A stretch of 64,000 bases of DNA from an uncultured Methanoregula sp. (GTDB lineage Archaea; Halobacteriota; Methanomicrobia; Methanomicrobiales; Methanospirillaceae). Position numbers and translations under genes: made by a program. Shown one piece after another: positions 16,839-25,947 of this stretch; position 1 is the stretch's first letter; every line of letters begins with the position of its first letter. Below the pieces are notes generated by a model that saw only the letters and a list, made by a program, of their open reading frames with translations, was not told the origin of the DNA and searched no databases. The stretch covers positions 1,778,153 to 1,842,152 of the forward strand of contig NZ_OY759744.1 of NCBI RefSeq assembly GCF_963662735.1, read 5' to 3'.

Positions 16839-19076
16839 TCACCCATATTCCCTTCGGCACAAATCGAACACCTTCTGCCCCGTCTTCTCCCCAATTCCCT
16901 TCACCGCGATCAGCTCCTCCAGTGACGCATTCACCACAGCCTGTATCGATCCGAAATGCGCCAGCAATAACCGGGCGTTCTTCATCCCGATCTCCGGGAA
17001 TGCCGAGATGATATATTCCTGCTCTTCCCGCACGGAATGGTGGGATTTGTGCGGGTGGACCTTCCGTTCGCCCCGCTCTCCTTCTTCGCGCCGGGCGAGC
17101 ACCATGAGCATCTGGGCCGTGTCCTGCTCGTCGCGGGTGAAGAGAAGCGAGACCCCCATATCAACGGTCAGGGCCGCAAGCACTCCCTTGATGGCATTGG
17201 GGTGAATATCCCTCTGGGTGTAGAGATCCCCGCCTTCGATGATCAGCACCGGGCGGGGGACGGCTTCGGCCATGGTTTTGATCTGGCCGAGCAGGTCCCG
17301 GTTGATGAGGGTATCGACAAAGTCCCGTGCCGTCTTCCGCTCAACGAGAATCCGGTCCCCGATAGCGTAATCCCCGGTGGGCAGTCGTTCGAGCCGGATC
17401 GCGGCCTCCATAGTGGAGAGCAGTTCCACGACCTTTGAGGAAGTCTCGCGGTCGTCGATGACGATCTTCGGGCCCTGCGGGGTGAACTCCTCGATGCTTG
17501 CCTGTTCCGCCACGATGGGTTTCTGCACGGAAGCCGTCATGTTCGCCATCGAACGCATGCTCTTGTGCATCATCTTCTCTTTCGTTGCACTGACATGGCG
17601 GAAGACCTCGTCCGAAGTTCCTTTCGTGACGAGAACGACAACTCTTCCTGCTCCCGAGCGTCCCGTTCTTCCTTTGCGCTGGATGGACCGGATTTCCGAG
17701 GGGACCGCCTCGTAAAAGATAACCATGTCCGTTGACGGGACATCGAGCCCTTCTTCCCCAACGGATGTTGCGATCAGGACTTTGAAATCCCCTTTGCGGA
17801 ACCGGTCCAGTGCTGCGATCTGTTTTTTCTGGGAGAGCCCTTTTTCTGCATCTTTTGTTGCCTGCCCGACGAACCGCTCCGAAACAATCCCGTGGGCTGC
17901 AAGATAATCCACCAGGAGCTGGACCGTGTCCCGGTACGTTGCAAAGACAATGATGCGGCTGTCCGGGAACTTCTCCAGCTGGTCCCGGACAAGGTCCAGG
18001 ACCTTTTCCATCTTCGGGTGCAGTTCTTTTGTCCACTCCATGGACCGCTCGAAAAGTTCGCGGAACGACTGGTCGGCAACGAGCCGCTGGCTTGCCTTGC
18101 TCCCCCCGGAACCGGTTCCTTCGGCAACCAGTTTTGCAAGATACCCTTTGAGCACATTGCTCCCCTGCGACTCGGCAAGGGTAACGGCATGCTTGAGTTT
18201 CATGCACTCGGCATAGACCGATGCAGCGGAGTATCCCGCCGGGTCCCGGTTCGCAATCCTCTGCTGGATCTGGGCATTGATCGCGTTGAGCTCCTTCATC
18301 GAGAGTTTCTCCCGCTTCGGGACGGTGAAATGGAGGGATGTGAGCAGGGCCAGCCGTTCTTCGATAAGGGAATTGATGGTCTGTATCGCCGCCCTGAGAT
18401 CGGCAGGGAGATCGATACTCTGGTATTCCAGCTCCCGTTCGAACACGTACGGGCTGACATCCGGATCGTTCTCCGTCCGTGTCTCGACATGTTCGATCCC
18501 GAGGTTGGAACAGACATCCTGGACTTTCTCCTGTGCCCCGCCCGGCGATGCGGTCATGGCGAGGAGAAGTGGTTTATCGGCGGTTGCGAGATAACGCTCC
18601 GCAAGGAAAACATAGGCATAATTGCCGACCGCACGGTGGCACTCGTCCACGATGAGGAGCGTGACATCGCGCAAGGTATACCGGCCGGCAATCAGGTCGT
18701 TCTTGATGACCTGTGGAGTTGCAAGAATTACAGTTGCCCGCTCCCATTCAGCGGTGCGTTCTGCCGGCGGGGCATCACCTGTGAACATGACAAACGGGAA
18801 TGCATCGGGATCATCTGTTGACTTTAGGAGAACATAGCGCTCAAAGTAACGGAAGTGCTGCTCCACGAGAGGCTTGGTGGGGGCGAGCATCAGAATTTTA
18901 CCCTTCTCATTATACAGCCGGGACACCGCGACAAGTAAGGCAACTGCGGTCTTGCCAAGACCCGTAGGAAGGATAACCATAGTATTGGCATCCAGCGCTT
19001 TCATCGCAATTGAGAGCTGGTACTCTCGCGACTCGATAGTGTCCGGTTTTATAAGAGGATGACTGATGAAGGCCAT
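16839..19076 (-). CDS. hef: Hef, XPF/FANCM-type helicase-nuclease
   Basis: A 745-residue protein that processes stalled replication forks. The N-terminal superfamily 2 helicase has Walker A LPTGLGKT (Lys42), motif II DECHRAVG, motif III TASPGG and motif VI QRKGRTGRSG. The C-terminal part is the XPF nuclease with GDYAIGDRILVERKT (the ERK-x3-D signature) near residues 570-590. Tandem helix-hairpin-helix follows (FPEIGMKNARLLLAHFGS, VKGIGEKTGQKVF). The full-length order helicase-nuclease-(HhH)2 is as in Pyrococcus Hef. It is GC-rich like the chromosome, although both neighbouring genes are AT-rich and hairpin repeats lie on both sides. It is probably the ancestral resident into which accessory DNA was inserted on both flanks. 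Confidence 0.95.
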   Translation of the reverse strand: MAFISHPLIKPDTIESREYQLSIAMKALDANTMVILPTGLGKTAVALLVAVSRLYNEKGKILMLAPTKPLVEQHFRYFERYVLLKSTDDPDAFPFVMFTGDAPPAERTAEWERATVILATPQVIKNDLIAGRYTLRDVTLLIVDECHRAVGNYAYVFLAERYLATADKPLLLAMTASPGGAQEKVQDVCSNLGIEHVETRTENDPDVSPYVFERELEYQSIDLPADLRAAIQTINSLIEERLALLTSLHFTVPKREKLSMKELNAINAQIQQRIANRDPAGYSAASVYAECMKLKHAVTLAESQGSNVLKGYLAKLVAEGTGSGGSKASQRLVADQSFRELFERSMEWTKELHPKMEKVLDLVRDQLEKFPDSRIIVFATYRDTVQLLVDYLAAHGIVSERFVGQATKDAEKGLSQKKQIAALDRFRKGDFKVLIATSVGEEGLDVPSTDMVIFYEAVPSEIRSIQRKGRTGRSGAGRVVVLVTKGTSDEVFRHVSATKEKMMHKSMRSMANMTASVQKPIVAEQASIEEFTPQGPKIVIDDRETSSKVVELLSTMEAAIRLERLPTGDYAIGDRILVERKTARDFVDTLINRDLLGQIKTMAEAVPRPVLIIEGGDLYTQRDIHPNAIKGVLAALTVDMGVSLLFTRDEQDTAQMLMVLARREEGERGERKVHPHKSHHSVREEQEYIISAFPEIGMKNARLLLAHFGSIQAVVNASLEELIAVKGIGEKTGQKVFDLCRREYG

Positions 19077-19181
19077 GTAATTGGTGAGAGTTTTGGTTGC
19101 GGAGGGTAATATAAGGAATTGTAAACTGTTGATATTACATTCAATGAATGGTAGATGAGATTGTGATTTTTTTTAAGTTAA

Positions 19182-20438
19182 TTATTTTTTATTTTTAGAA
19201 AGTGACGAACTTACTATAGATCGATATTTGATTCGAGTTTCATCATTTTCTAATGTATTCAATAATTTCTTTTGGTATGATAATTCCGATTCTAAAAGAT
19301 CCTTTTGATTATTGAGGCTGCTAAGTGTATTTTCTAATTCGTAACATTGATTTTGAAATTCATCAATATCCAGCATTGTCATCTCATAAGCATCATCATT
19401 ATTTAAGATTTGATATGTTTCAGCGGTGGATTCTGATTCTATTAGATTTTGTTTCATAAATTCCAAATCTTCGATTATAGAACTTTCAGATTTTTTAATT
19501 TCCTTTATTCTCAATTCAGTTTCTTTAATCTTTTTCAATAAAATGTGTGAGTATTGGCTATTTTCATTATCTTGTTTTTGGATATCGCGGATTTCTTGAA
19601 GAGATTTCTGATTTACTTGTTGGTTTAGATAGATTTTACTATATGTTAAAAATTGATCTGGTCGATACATGTAAAACCAGACATTTGCCTTAGTTACTAT
19701 CTCTTCAACTAATTCAGGTCGAGGTCCAACTATCTTCCCATTAAATTTTGACCACCAATCTTTTTTCATTTCATCAGTAACGAAAATAATCGATTGATTG
19801 TCATTTTTTGCCTTTTCAATAATTTGATACCAAATAATTAAATCAGAATATGCATTGGTACCGTCTTTAGTTTTTAAATCTTCATATCCGGGTGGGATCT
19901 GGCTCTCAAATCGTCGTTTTGCCTCTTTAATGATTGCACTTAACTCATCTGAAGAATATGGTGAGCCTACTTTTCCATCAAATAACGATGTGAGTGAATC
20001 TCGTATTGGATCGTTTTCGAGAAGATTGGGATGATTTTCTTTACCTATTTCCATTTGTTGTTCGAGTTCAGAAAAAAACGTTGTAATTTGTTCCTGATAC
20101 ATGGTTAAATCGATATATGGATGTTTACCCACTTGACGTAATTCTGATATAATTAAATTTTCTTGTTTCTTCAATATCTCTGCCAGATTTGAATAGACTT
20201 TATATTGAGTATATATGACATTTAGCCGGTTTTTTTGATATTCAAGTGCTATTTGATGTGGTATCCATAATTGTTCGGATAACAAATTAAAAATGTTAAG
20301 GAAATCGTCACTTGTTTCTTTAGAATATCTGTATAGATTTAATAGAACATTTGTATCTGGGACAACTATACAATTTTCCCAAAGATTATCAAATTCCTCG
20401 TTAGTTGGTCGATAATAGGCATATAATGTTTTTTTCAT
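19182..20438 (-). CDS. PIN-like domain protein (PIN_8 type) with C-terminal coiled coil
   Basis: A 418-residue AT-rich protein. The N-terminal 270 residues fit the PIN_8-like nuclease family: VVPDTNVLLNLYRYS (Asp28), WIPHQIALEYQKNRLNVI (Glu near 65), GYEDLKTKDGTNAYSDLIIW (acidic residues near 195-200) and IIFVTDEMKKDWW (Asp near 220), then GPRPELVEEI. These give a plausible acidic metal-binding set. Residues about 290-400 are highly charged and predicted coiled coil. Related PIN-like proteins appear alone or in defence and toxin loci and are thought to cut RNA. No antitoxin gene is visible next to it. Composition resembles the cyclase-like gene across hef. The assignment to the PIN fold is fairly firm, the role inferred. 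Confidence 0.72.
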   Translation of the reverse strand: MKKTLYAYYRPTNEEFDNLWENCIVVPDTNVLLNLYRYSKETSDDFLNIFNLLSEQLWIPHQIALEYQKNRLNVIYTQYKVYSNLAEILKKQENLIISELRQVGKHPYIDLTMYQEQITTFFSELEQQMEIGKENHPNLLENDPIRDSLTSLFDGKVGSPYSSDELSAIIKEAKRRFESQIPPGYEDLKTKDGTNAYSDLIIWYQIIEKAKNDNQSIIFVTDEMKKDWWSKFNGKIVGPRPELVEEIVTKANVWFYMYRPDQFLTYSKIYLNQQVNQKSLQEIRDIQKQDNENSQYSHILLKKIKETELRIKEIKKSESSIIEDLEFMKQNLIESESTAETYQILNNDDAYEMTMLDIDEFQNQCYELENTLSSLNNQKDLLESELSYQKKLLNTLENDETRIKYRSIVSSSLSKNKK

Positions 20439-20623
20439 TGATCGCTCTCACGAGATTTTTTTGAGTGATAGATACCAAGAATGTTATATAATTTATAATA
20501 ATGGTTTTCAATTTGTTTTGTTTTACAAAAAATCGAATGGACCCTTTTATAAAAAATTGCGATGTTCTCAATTAAGGGCAATTCTGAACGGGATATATTC
20601 CCCGTCTGAAGATGAAACGGTAA
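20439..20623. other. AT-rich non-coding segment upstream of the PIN-like gene
   Basis: No gene; small open frames here are repeat-derived. It probably holds the promoter of the PIN-like gene (tataatttataataatgg near 20485-20502 read on the minus strand). Confidence 0.35.
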
Positions 20624-20700
20624 TTGAGGCCGCCGCGGGGCGCCCTTCGGGGCGGCGGCAAACATCGCAAAAGGGGTATGGGGGCATCAGCCCCCATCAT
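20624..20700. repeat. compound hairpin element, copy 2
   Basis: A GC-rich hairpin (gccgccgc / gcggcggc arms, 20628-20659) with flanking ttgag and atcgcaa is followed directly by the atgggggc / gcccccat hairpin at 20678-20697. The 25 bases 20673-20697 are the exact reverse complement of 15266-15290. The element marks the right edge of the AT-rich interval that contains the cyclase-like gene, hef and the PIN-like gene. Confidence 0.75.
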
Positions 20701-20725
20701 CGTCTCATGGACCGGATCCGAGTTG

Positions 20726-21154
20726 CTACGGATTAAGGCGTGCAGCATTTCCTATTGTATTTGCAAGATCAGTTCCCTGTTGAACTCTATTAACCGTTTG
20801 ATCGAGTTTCTGTGAAGGGATTTGGGCGGGACAAATTGTCTCATTAATCTGCAGATTGTCTGAATCGGAAAGAACTATACTATATGGACAAGTTTGTCCT
20901 TCTTGAAGATTTGTCACCGTAAATTTGTAATTGCCTGATCCCTTGTTCACGAATAATGCGTTGCCATTCTCATCAGTAAAATTGAATTGTAAGGTTGATT
21001 GAGGATCGGTCACCATTACCGAAGCATTGGTTACCGGCATGTTGTTTCGGTCGGTTAAATGAAATAGAAATGACTGCGATGAGGTACATCCGGTGATCAA
21101 AATCGACGACAATACGAAGATAACCCCGAGGATCTTTACGTCATCTTTTCGCAT
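20726..21154 (-). CDS. small lipoprotein with a carboxypeptidase-regulatory-like fold
   Basis: A 142-residue protein. Residues 1-22 form a signal peptide ending in lipobox ITGC, so Cys23 is the likely anchor. The mature part begins SFLFHLTDRNNMPVTNASV and continues with TDENGNALFVNKGSGNY and FTVTNLQEGQ, the pattern of a CarboxypepD-reg or Ig-like beta domain. The last 30 residues are helical and polar. Such domains act in surface adhesion or as spacers; no enzyme motif is present. It ends near the copy-2 hairpin element. Confidence 0.65.
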   Translation of the reverse strand: MRKDDVKILGVIFVLSSILITGCTSSQSFLFHLTDRNNMPVTNASVMVTDPQSTLQFNFTDENGNALFVNKGSGNYKFTVTNLQEGQTCPYSIVLSDSDNLQINETICPAQIPSQKLDQTVNRVQQGTDLANTIGNAARLNP

Positions 21155-21221
21155 ATGAAAAACCTACCCGTTTCGTTAGTAGATCGTATCACATTCTCTT
21201 GCCGATTATCAGGTTCCCGGT

Positions 21222-21590
21222 TCAATTCATCTCTTTGTGACGGATGACACGAACCGATGATCTTCCGAGTTCCTTTTCTTTTTGATCCTTTAACACAATT
21301 ACTCCGACAGAATCTGATCGCAATGGTTCAGGAACTTCGTGGTATTCCATCCTACCACCCTTCATCAGGACCGAAACGCCAGTTGCAAATGCCAACGGAT
21401 ATGTTTTACCTGCTATCTCGATGCTCAAAGATATCATCGATGTATCGATAGAGCTTCCGAGATTTTCGATGTAAAAGATAGTGTCCCAGAACCCCTCCCC
21501 ATCCGAGGTTTGTGGATATTTTCTCTTATACAACACCGGTTCGATTTTGTATTCGCCTGCTGGTGAAGTCATATGCGTACGCATCATCAT
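21222..21590 (-). CDS. hypothetical beta-rich protein
   Basis: About 122 residues, possibly from a Met a few codons later. It has alternating hydrophobic strands (FWDTIFYIENLGSSIDTSMI, SLSIEIAGKTYPLAFATGVS, SVGVIVLKDQKEKELGRSS), as in a small beta-sandwich domain. No signal peptide and no recognised family. It is divergent from the membrane protein at 21758. Probably a real gene, but support is limited to plausible protein composition. Confidence 0.45.
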   Translation of the reverse strand: MMMRTHMTSPAGEYKIEPVLYKRKYPQTSDGEGFWDTIFYIENLGSSIDTSMISLSIEIAGKTYPLAFATGVSVLMKGGRMEYHEVPEPLRSDSVGVIVLKDQKEKELGRSSVRVIRHKEMN

Positions 21591-21757
21591 GGCTCACATA
21601 TAACCCATCGGACTGCGCGGGGTGAATGTATACAAGCGGGCTACCCCCTGTAACATTTTCTTGGAAACGAAATTGCGTTTCAAATGAAAGGAAAGTCGTG
21701 GGATACTTTACCGGCTGCACCACCCATTTATGACATGCCATGTTGAATATCAGCATT

Positions 21758-22420
21758 ATGTCGTTTAAACAGTGGGTGACGAATTCAAAGTGGTCGGATT
21801 GGCTTCCTGTTTTTATCAATTTATTGTTAACTTCAACCCTCGAAATCGTCATAATAATTTCATATTTTACAGGACATCCGATAGTGTTTCTGGTATGCGG
21901 GATCTTGTGGTTTGTATCATTCATACCCCTTCCCTTTGGATTCATGACGGGGATTTTTGGACGAGCAGAGATGTCAAGGGTGAATACTATGATAATTGGA
22001 GTAATCACCATCCTCATAGCATCAATGGTTGTTTTCTGGGCTCTTTCAACAGTTACCGTAACTGACTCCACAAAATGGATGGTGCAGGGTGCGGAAACAG
22101 TAATCACTGGGGTTATCGGAGCATTTGCCTATGATATAATTTCAAAGCCGTATCGGAACAAGAGAGATACAATCCCTGAATGTGACGCTTCACAAACCCC
22201 GGCCATAACTACTCCATCTTCCGGGACATCCGCCGATATCAAAGCCTTCCGGAATTCGATTGCCGAGTGGGAGGAGTTGGTAAAAATAAATGATAATCTC
22301 TGGGAACTATGTAAGGACAATCCTCGTTATATCATAGCTCTGTTAGCGAATGAGATTGAAAAGAATAATGTCCAAATGAAATACATGACGGTTACTGCAA
22401 TGTCAGAAGACGAGGTATAA
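21758..22420 (+). CDS. membrane protein of unknown function with cytoplasmic tail
   Basis: About 220 residues from the ATG at 21758; a start at 21740 adds six. Hydrophobic segments: WLPVFINLLLTSTLEIVIII, IVFLVCGILWFVSFIPLPFG, NTMIIGVITILIASMVVFWA, and a weaker one at VITGVIGAFAYDII. A polar linker and a charged C-terminal helix of about 70 residues (WEELVKINDNLWELCKDNPR) follow. No family was recognised. The gene is moderately AT-rich and belongs to the accessory-looking block between the repeats and glyS. Confidence 0.6.
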   Translation: MSFKQWVTNSKWSDWLPVFINLLLTSTLEIVIIISYFTGHPIVFLVCGILWFVSFIPLPFGFMTGIFGRAEMSRVNTMIIGVITILIASMVVFWALSTVTVTDSTKWMVQGAETVITGVIGAFAYDIISKPYRNKRDTIPECDASQTPAITTPSSGTSADIKAFRNSIAEWEELVKINDNLWELCKDNPRYIIALLANEIEKNNVQMKYMTVTAMSEDEV

Positions 22421-22480
22421 TTTTACTAATATCTGGATTTTTTTCATCGATGAAGTCATTCTGTAAAAAAAGATCCTCCT

Positions 22481-24202
22481 TTATCCCAGTTCCGCAAACT
22501 TAACGCTCCCGTCAACCAGCGCACTGATGGTTTCCGGTAATTTGTCAATCGCAATTCGGATCTGTTTCATGCTGTCCCGGTCTCGGAGCGTGACCGTGTT
22601 GTTCTCCTTGGTATCGTAATCGACTGTGATAGCGAACGGGGTCCCGATCTCGTCCTGCCTCCGGTATCTCCGGCCAATGGCCCCCGAGTCATCGTATTCA
22701 GCCTGGATTCCTCTCTTGTGCAGGGTGCGGGTGATATTGTCTGCAATGGTGTCGAGGTCGTCGCGGGTCATGAGCGGGAACACGGCAACCTGGACCGGGG
22801 CGACTTTCGGGGAGAGGCGCATGACGGTACGGGCTTCGCCATCGGCAGTATCCTCGTCGTACGCCTGTTCGAGCACGGCATAGCACATCCGGTCGATACC
22901 GTACGAGGGCTCGATCACGTGGGGGACAACGTCTTCGCCCCGCACATCGATGATCTCATCCCGGACCTCGAAGAGATCCGCGGGGATATGGATGGTCTCG
23001 CCGTCAACAACGACATCAGCGCCGTTCTCCGTTGGCGTTGAATTCCCCAGCGCCTCGAAGATCGCCTTTGCCTTGTTCCGGTACTGCTTCCCGAGGACTC
23101 CCATGTTCGGGATGATCCGCCGGCGTGCGACTTTCTTCGGCTCCGCGTACTGGATGAAGACGGTCATCGGTGTGCCGCTTGCCTCAGCGTGAGCGTTGAG
23201 GTCGTAATTTGTCCGGTCCGCGAGACCCACGGTCTCGACCCAGCCGAAGCGGTCGGAGAGGATCTCGGCATCCCAGCAGTCCGTTGCATAATGGGCCCGC
23301 TCGTCCGGGAGATGCTGGCGGAAGCGGAGGCGTTCCGGTTTGATCCCGATAGAAACGAGCATCTCATGGGTCAGGGCCACGTAGTAGGCGAGATATTCGT
23401 TTGCAATGACGCCCTTGTCCACGGCTTCCCGCATTGTCAAGGAGACTGCATCTTCGCATTTCTGCTGCTGGCCGTAGGTGAGAAGCGGCATCCGGTAATC
23501 AGCGTACCGGTAGAACCGGGGGTGTTTGTTCTTCTCGTCCGGGTGAACAAAGATCTCGGCTTCTGCCTGCGTGAATTCACGAAGCCGGATCATCCCCTGC
23601 CGGGGCGAGATCTCGTTCCGGTAGGATTTGCCGATCTGGACGGCGCCGAAAGGAAGCTTGTCGCGGTAAAACCGCAAGAGCCGTGTGAAATCCACGAACA
23701 TGCCCTGTGCGGTCTCGGGGCGGAGGTAGCCGACCCGTTGCGAGTCCGGGCCGATCGAGGTCTTGAACATCAGGTTGAACCCGAAGACTTCGACCGTCCC
23801 GAGCACCTCTTCGCAGGCAAGACACTTGCAGGACGCAAGGGCCGCGGCAAGTTCCTGATTTTTCATCGTGGATGCGTTCTTTACCCCGCCACCTTCAGCA
23901 ACGTGATCGGCCCGGAGGAATTCCCTGCAGTGCGGGCACTGGCACATCTTGTCGGCAAAACCAGCAACATGGCCGGAAGCGATAAAAACTGCCTCCTGTG
24001 CAATGGTCGGACATTCGATCTCGTAGTAACCCTCCCGGATAACGTAAAAATCCCGCCAGACATTCTCGATTCGCCGCTTCATCATTGCACCGAGCGGCCC
24101 GTAGTCGATGAACCCTGCCACGGCCCCGTAACACTCTGACGTGGGCCAGATGAACCCCCTGCGTTTGGCAAGCTCCATGACGTTTTCAAAAACATCGCTC
24201 AT
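22481..24202 (-). CDS. glyS: glycyl-tRNA synthetase
   Basis: A 573-residue class II synthetase of the dimeric alpha2 type used by archaea. The catalytic core begins AKRRGFIWPTSECYGAVAGF and DYGPLGAMMKRRI. A zinc-binding insertion carries CQCPHCREFL and CKCLACEE. Motif 2 is FGAVQIGKSYRNEISPRQGM, with LREFTQAEAEIFV typical of GlyRS. Motif 3 is near EPSYGIDRMCYAVLE. The C-terminal anticodon-binding domain follows (VAPVQVAVFPLM). ATG at 24202 was preferred to a GTG nine bases upstream. The gene stands alone, ending just after the accessory block. Confidence 0.95.
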   Translation of the reverse strand: MSDVFENVMELAKRRGFIWPTSECYGAVAGFIDYGPLGAMMKRRIENVWRDFYVIREGYYEIECPTIAQEAVFIASGHVAGFADKMCQCPHCREFLRADHVAEGGGVKNASTMKNQELAAALASCKCLACEEVLGTVEVFGFNLMFKTSIGPDSQRVGYLRPETAQGMFVDFTRLLRFYRDKLPFGAVQIGKSYRNEISPRQGMIRLREFTQAEAEIFVHPDEKNKHPRFYRYADYRMPLLTYGQQQKCEDAVSLTMREAVDKGVIANEYLAYYVALTHEMLVSIGIKPERLRFRQHLPDERAHYATDCWDAEILSDRFGWVETVGLADRTNYDLNAHAEASGTPMTVFIQYAEPKKVARRRIIPNMGVLGKQYRNKAKAIFEALGNSTPTENGADVVVDGETIHIPADLFEVRDEIIDVRGEDVVPHVIEPSYGIDRMCYAVLEQAYDEDTADGEARTVMRLSPKVAPVQVAVFPLMTRDDLDTIADNITRTLHKRGIQAEYDDSGAIGRRYRRQDEIGTPFAITVDYDTKENNTVTLRDRDSMKQIRIAIDKLPETISALVDGSVKFAELG

Positions 24203-24477
24203 AATGATCACGAATTACTTATCTCTAGTAGTGTTGAACAACTGACGACAAAAAGACTCTGATATCTTTTGGGGAACCGGACCCGGTTGCATGTTTTATC
24301 CGGATCAGAATTCCTGTACAGAACCTTTTAACTTTTCATGATTCTGCAGATAAAATGATACAGTTTTTATTATGAATTAAACACGGATTTAAACGTCTTT
24401 TGGTCAAACGAAGCGTAAAGATAGCATTAAATAGTTGACGAAGTATTGTATATCCTAATCCCAATACGGGGTATGCA

Positions 24478-25086
24478 ATGACCGAAGACAAACGCAAGGC
24501 ACATCTCCTGAAACTCTTCAGCACCATGTCGGGCAAGACAAAGATCGTCGAGCCGATGAAAAATATCCATGGTACTTTAAGAGACAGCGACGCGATCGAA
24601 CGCGAGGTCGCTCTCGTAATGAGAGAGATCACTGAACAGGGAATTTTCAAGACCTCCTTAAAACCGATCCAGCTTGCAAAGCTCGTCACCTCATTCTATG
24701 CGGGAAAGAATGATACTGAAATCGCCCGGGAACTCGGGGATGAAAAACTCAGTAAGACGGTTGCACGGGCACGTGTCCGGCTCAAACTATTCCGTGAGCT
24801 CGATTTCAAGATGCCATTCGACAAGGAGAAGATGGAGGAACTCATCGATTCCGGTAAGACCATGAAGGAAGTCTCAGAGGAACTGGGGGTAAGCCCCTCG
24901 ACCCTCCGGGAGTACCGGCACGTAATCGAAGAGCAGGAAGATCCCACTATCGACCCGTACATTGACCGGATCCGCGATGTCATGGAAGACCGCGATCTTA
25001 CCGAACAGATGACCCGGAGCGCAACCGCTGACAGCCTCGGGGACTCAATCGATATTACGGAAGCCGAACTCATTGATGTAACGTAA
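24478..25086 (+). CDS. HTH regulator resembling conditioned medium-induced protein 4
   Basis: A 202-residue soluble protein. Helices at about 60-100 (IQLAKLVTSFYAGKNDTEIA, RELGDEKLSKTVARARVRLK) and a second helix-turn-helix at about 118-145 (ELIDSGKTMKEVSEELGVSP, STLREYRHVIEE) suggest two DNA-binding units with a sigma-factor-like region 4 flavour. The N-terminus (MTEDKRKAHLLKLFSTMSGK) and overall layout resemble the euryarchaeal family named after haloarchaeal conditioned medium-induced protein 4. The acidic C-terminus is probably disordered. The targets are unknown. It is divergent from glyS with about 275 bases between. Confidence 0.55.
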   Translation: MTEDKRKAHLLKLFSTMSGKTKIVEPMKNIHGTLRDSDAIEREVALVMREITEQGIFKTSLKPIQLAKLVTSFYAGKNDTEIARELGDEKLSKTVARARVRLKLFRELDFKMPFDKEKMEELIDSGKTMKEVSEELGVSPSTLREYRHVIEEQEDPTIDPYIDRIRDVMEDRDLTEQMTRSATADSLGDSIDITEAELIDVT

Positions 25087-25194
25087 GGAGCGGGCCATCC
25101 TGCCCCGGCCTCTTTTTTCCCTGCATGGGAGTTGTCCTTTTTCCTGCACGATCGCAATGGTAAATTTCATCCGATTGCACTCTGATCTGCATAT

Positions 25195-25857
25195 ATGCAA
25201 ATCACGTATCTTGGTCACTCCTGTGTCCTGCTCTCCGGTGCAAAACGAGTTCTCATCGATCCTTTCATCGAGGGGGGGAGCGTTCTTGGACTGGACCCGG
25301 ATATTGTTGCGGTCACGCACGGGCATTCGGATCACATGGGCGAAACCGTTGCACTCAATAAAAAAACGGTTGCAGTCACCGAGATTTCCCGATACCTGAA
25401 ATCAAAAGGGCTACCCGTTGAGAGCATGAACATCGGCGGGACCCACGAGGTTGACGGCATTTCTTTCACCATGACCCCGGCGCAGCACTCCTCCTCCATC
25501 GAGGAAGCCGGCCCGGGCTTTTCTGCGGGGGCTCCCGTTGGTTTTGTTATCCGGATGGATGGCGTGACCGTTTACCATGCTGGAGATACCGGTCTTTTTT
25601 CGGATATGAAACTGATTGGGGAACTGTATCATCCTGACATTGCACTTCTCCCGATTGGTGGACGGTTCACGATGGGTGCGAACGAGGCAATGATGGCTGC
25701 CAGTTTCATCGGTGCAAAGACCGTGATCCCCATCCATTACAATACCTGGGAGAAGATTGCCGCGGACCCGGTTGCGTTCAAAAAAGCCATTGAGCGGACA
25801 ACCGATATGGTTGTGAAGATTCTCTCGCCCGGGGAGACCCTGGAGACCGGGTCATAA
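25195..25857 (+). CDS. UPF0173 metal-dependent hydrolase (metallo-beta-lactamase fold)
   Basis: A 220-residue protein. Zinc ligands are plain: THGHSDHMG near residues 41-49, the His in MTPAQHSSS, the Asp in HAGDTGLFSDM, and the His in VIPIHYNTW near the end. The start MQITYLGHSCVLLSGAKRVL is the standard N-terminus of the family. Substrate unknown; relatives act as phosphodiesterases or lactonases. A TATA-like ggtaaattt about 35 bases before the ATG and no clear ribosome site suggest a short or absent leader. Oligo-T follows the stop (about 25857-25864). Confidence 0.9.
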   Translation: MQITYLGHSCVLLSGAKRVLIDPFIEGGSVLGLDPDIVAVTHGHSDHMGETVALNKKTVAVTEISRYLKSKGLPVESMNIGGTHEVDGISFTMTPAQHSSSIEEAGPGFSAGAPVGFVIRMDGVTVYHAGDTGLFSDMKLIGELYHPDIALLPIGGRFTMGANEAMMAASFIGAKTVIPIHYNTWEKIAADPVAFKKAIERTTDMVVKILSPGETLETGS

Positions 25858-25947
25858 TTTTTTTAATAAAAAAGTGCAATCAATCAGTATCGTTTTTAAT
25901 AGATCGTGTACCTATTATCGTGATAGAGAACACTCCGCGGTATTGTC

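Noticed and set aside
20461..20736. Plus-strand open frame of 91 codons next to the PIN-like gene
   Set aside because: It runs through the hairpin element and its translation is that of the repeat (GYGGISPHH); composition is not protein-like outside it.
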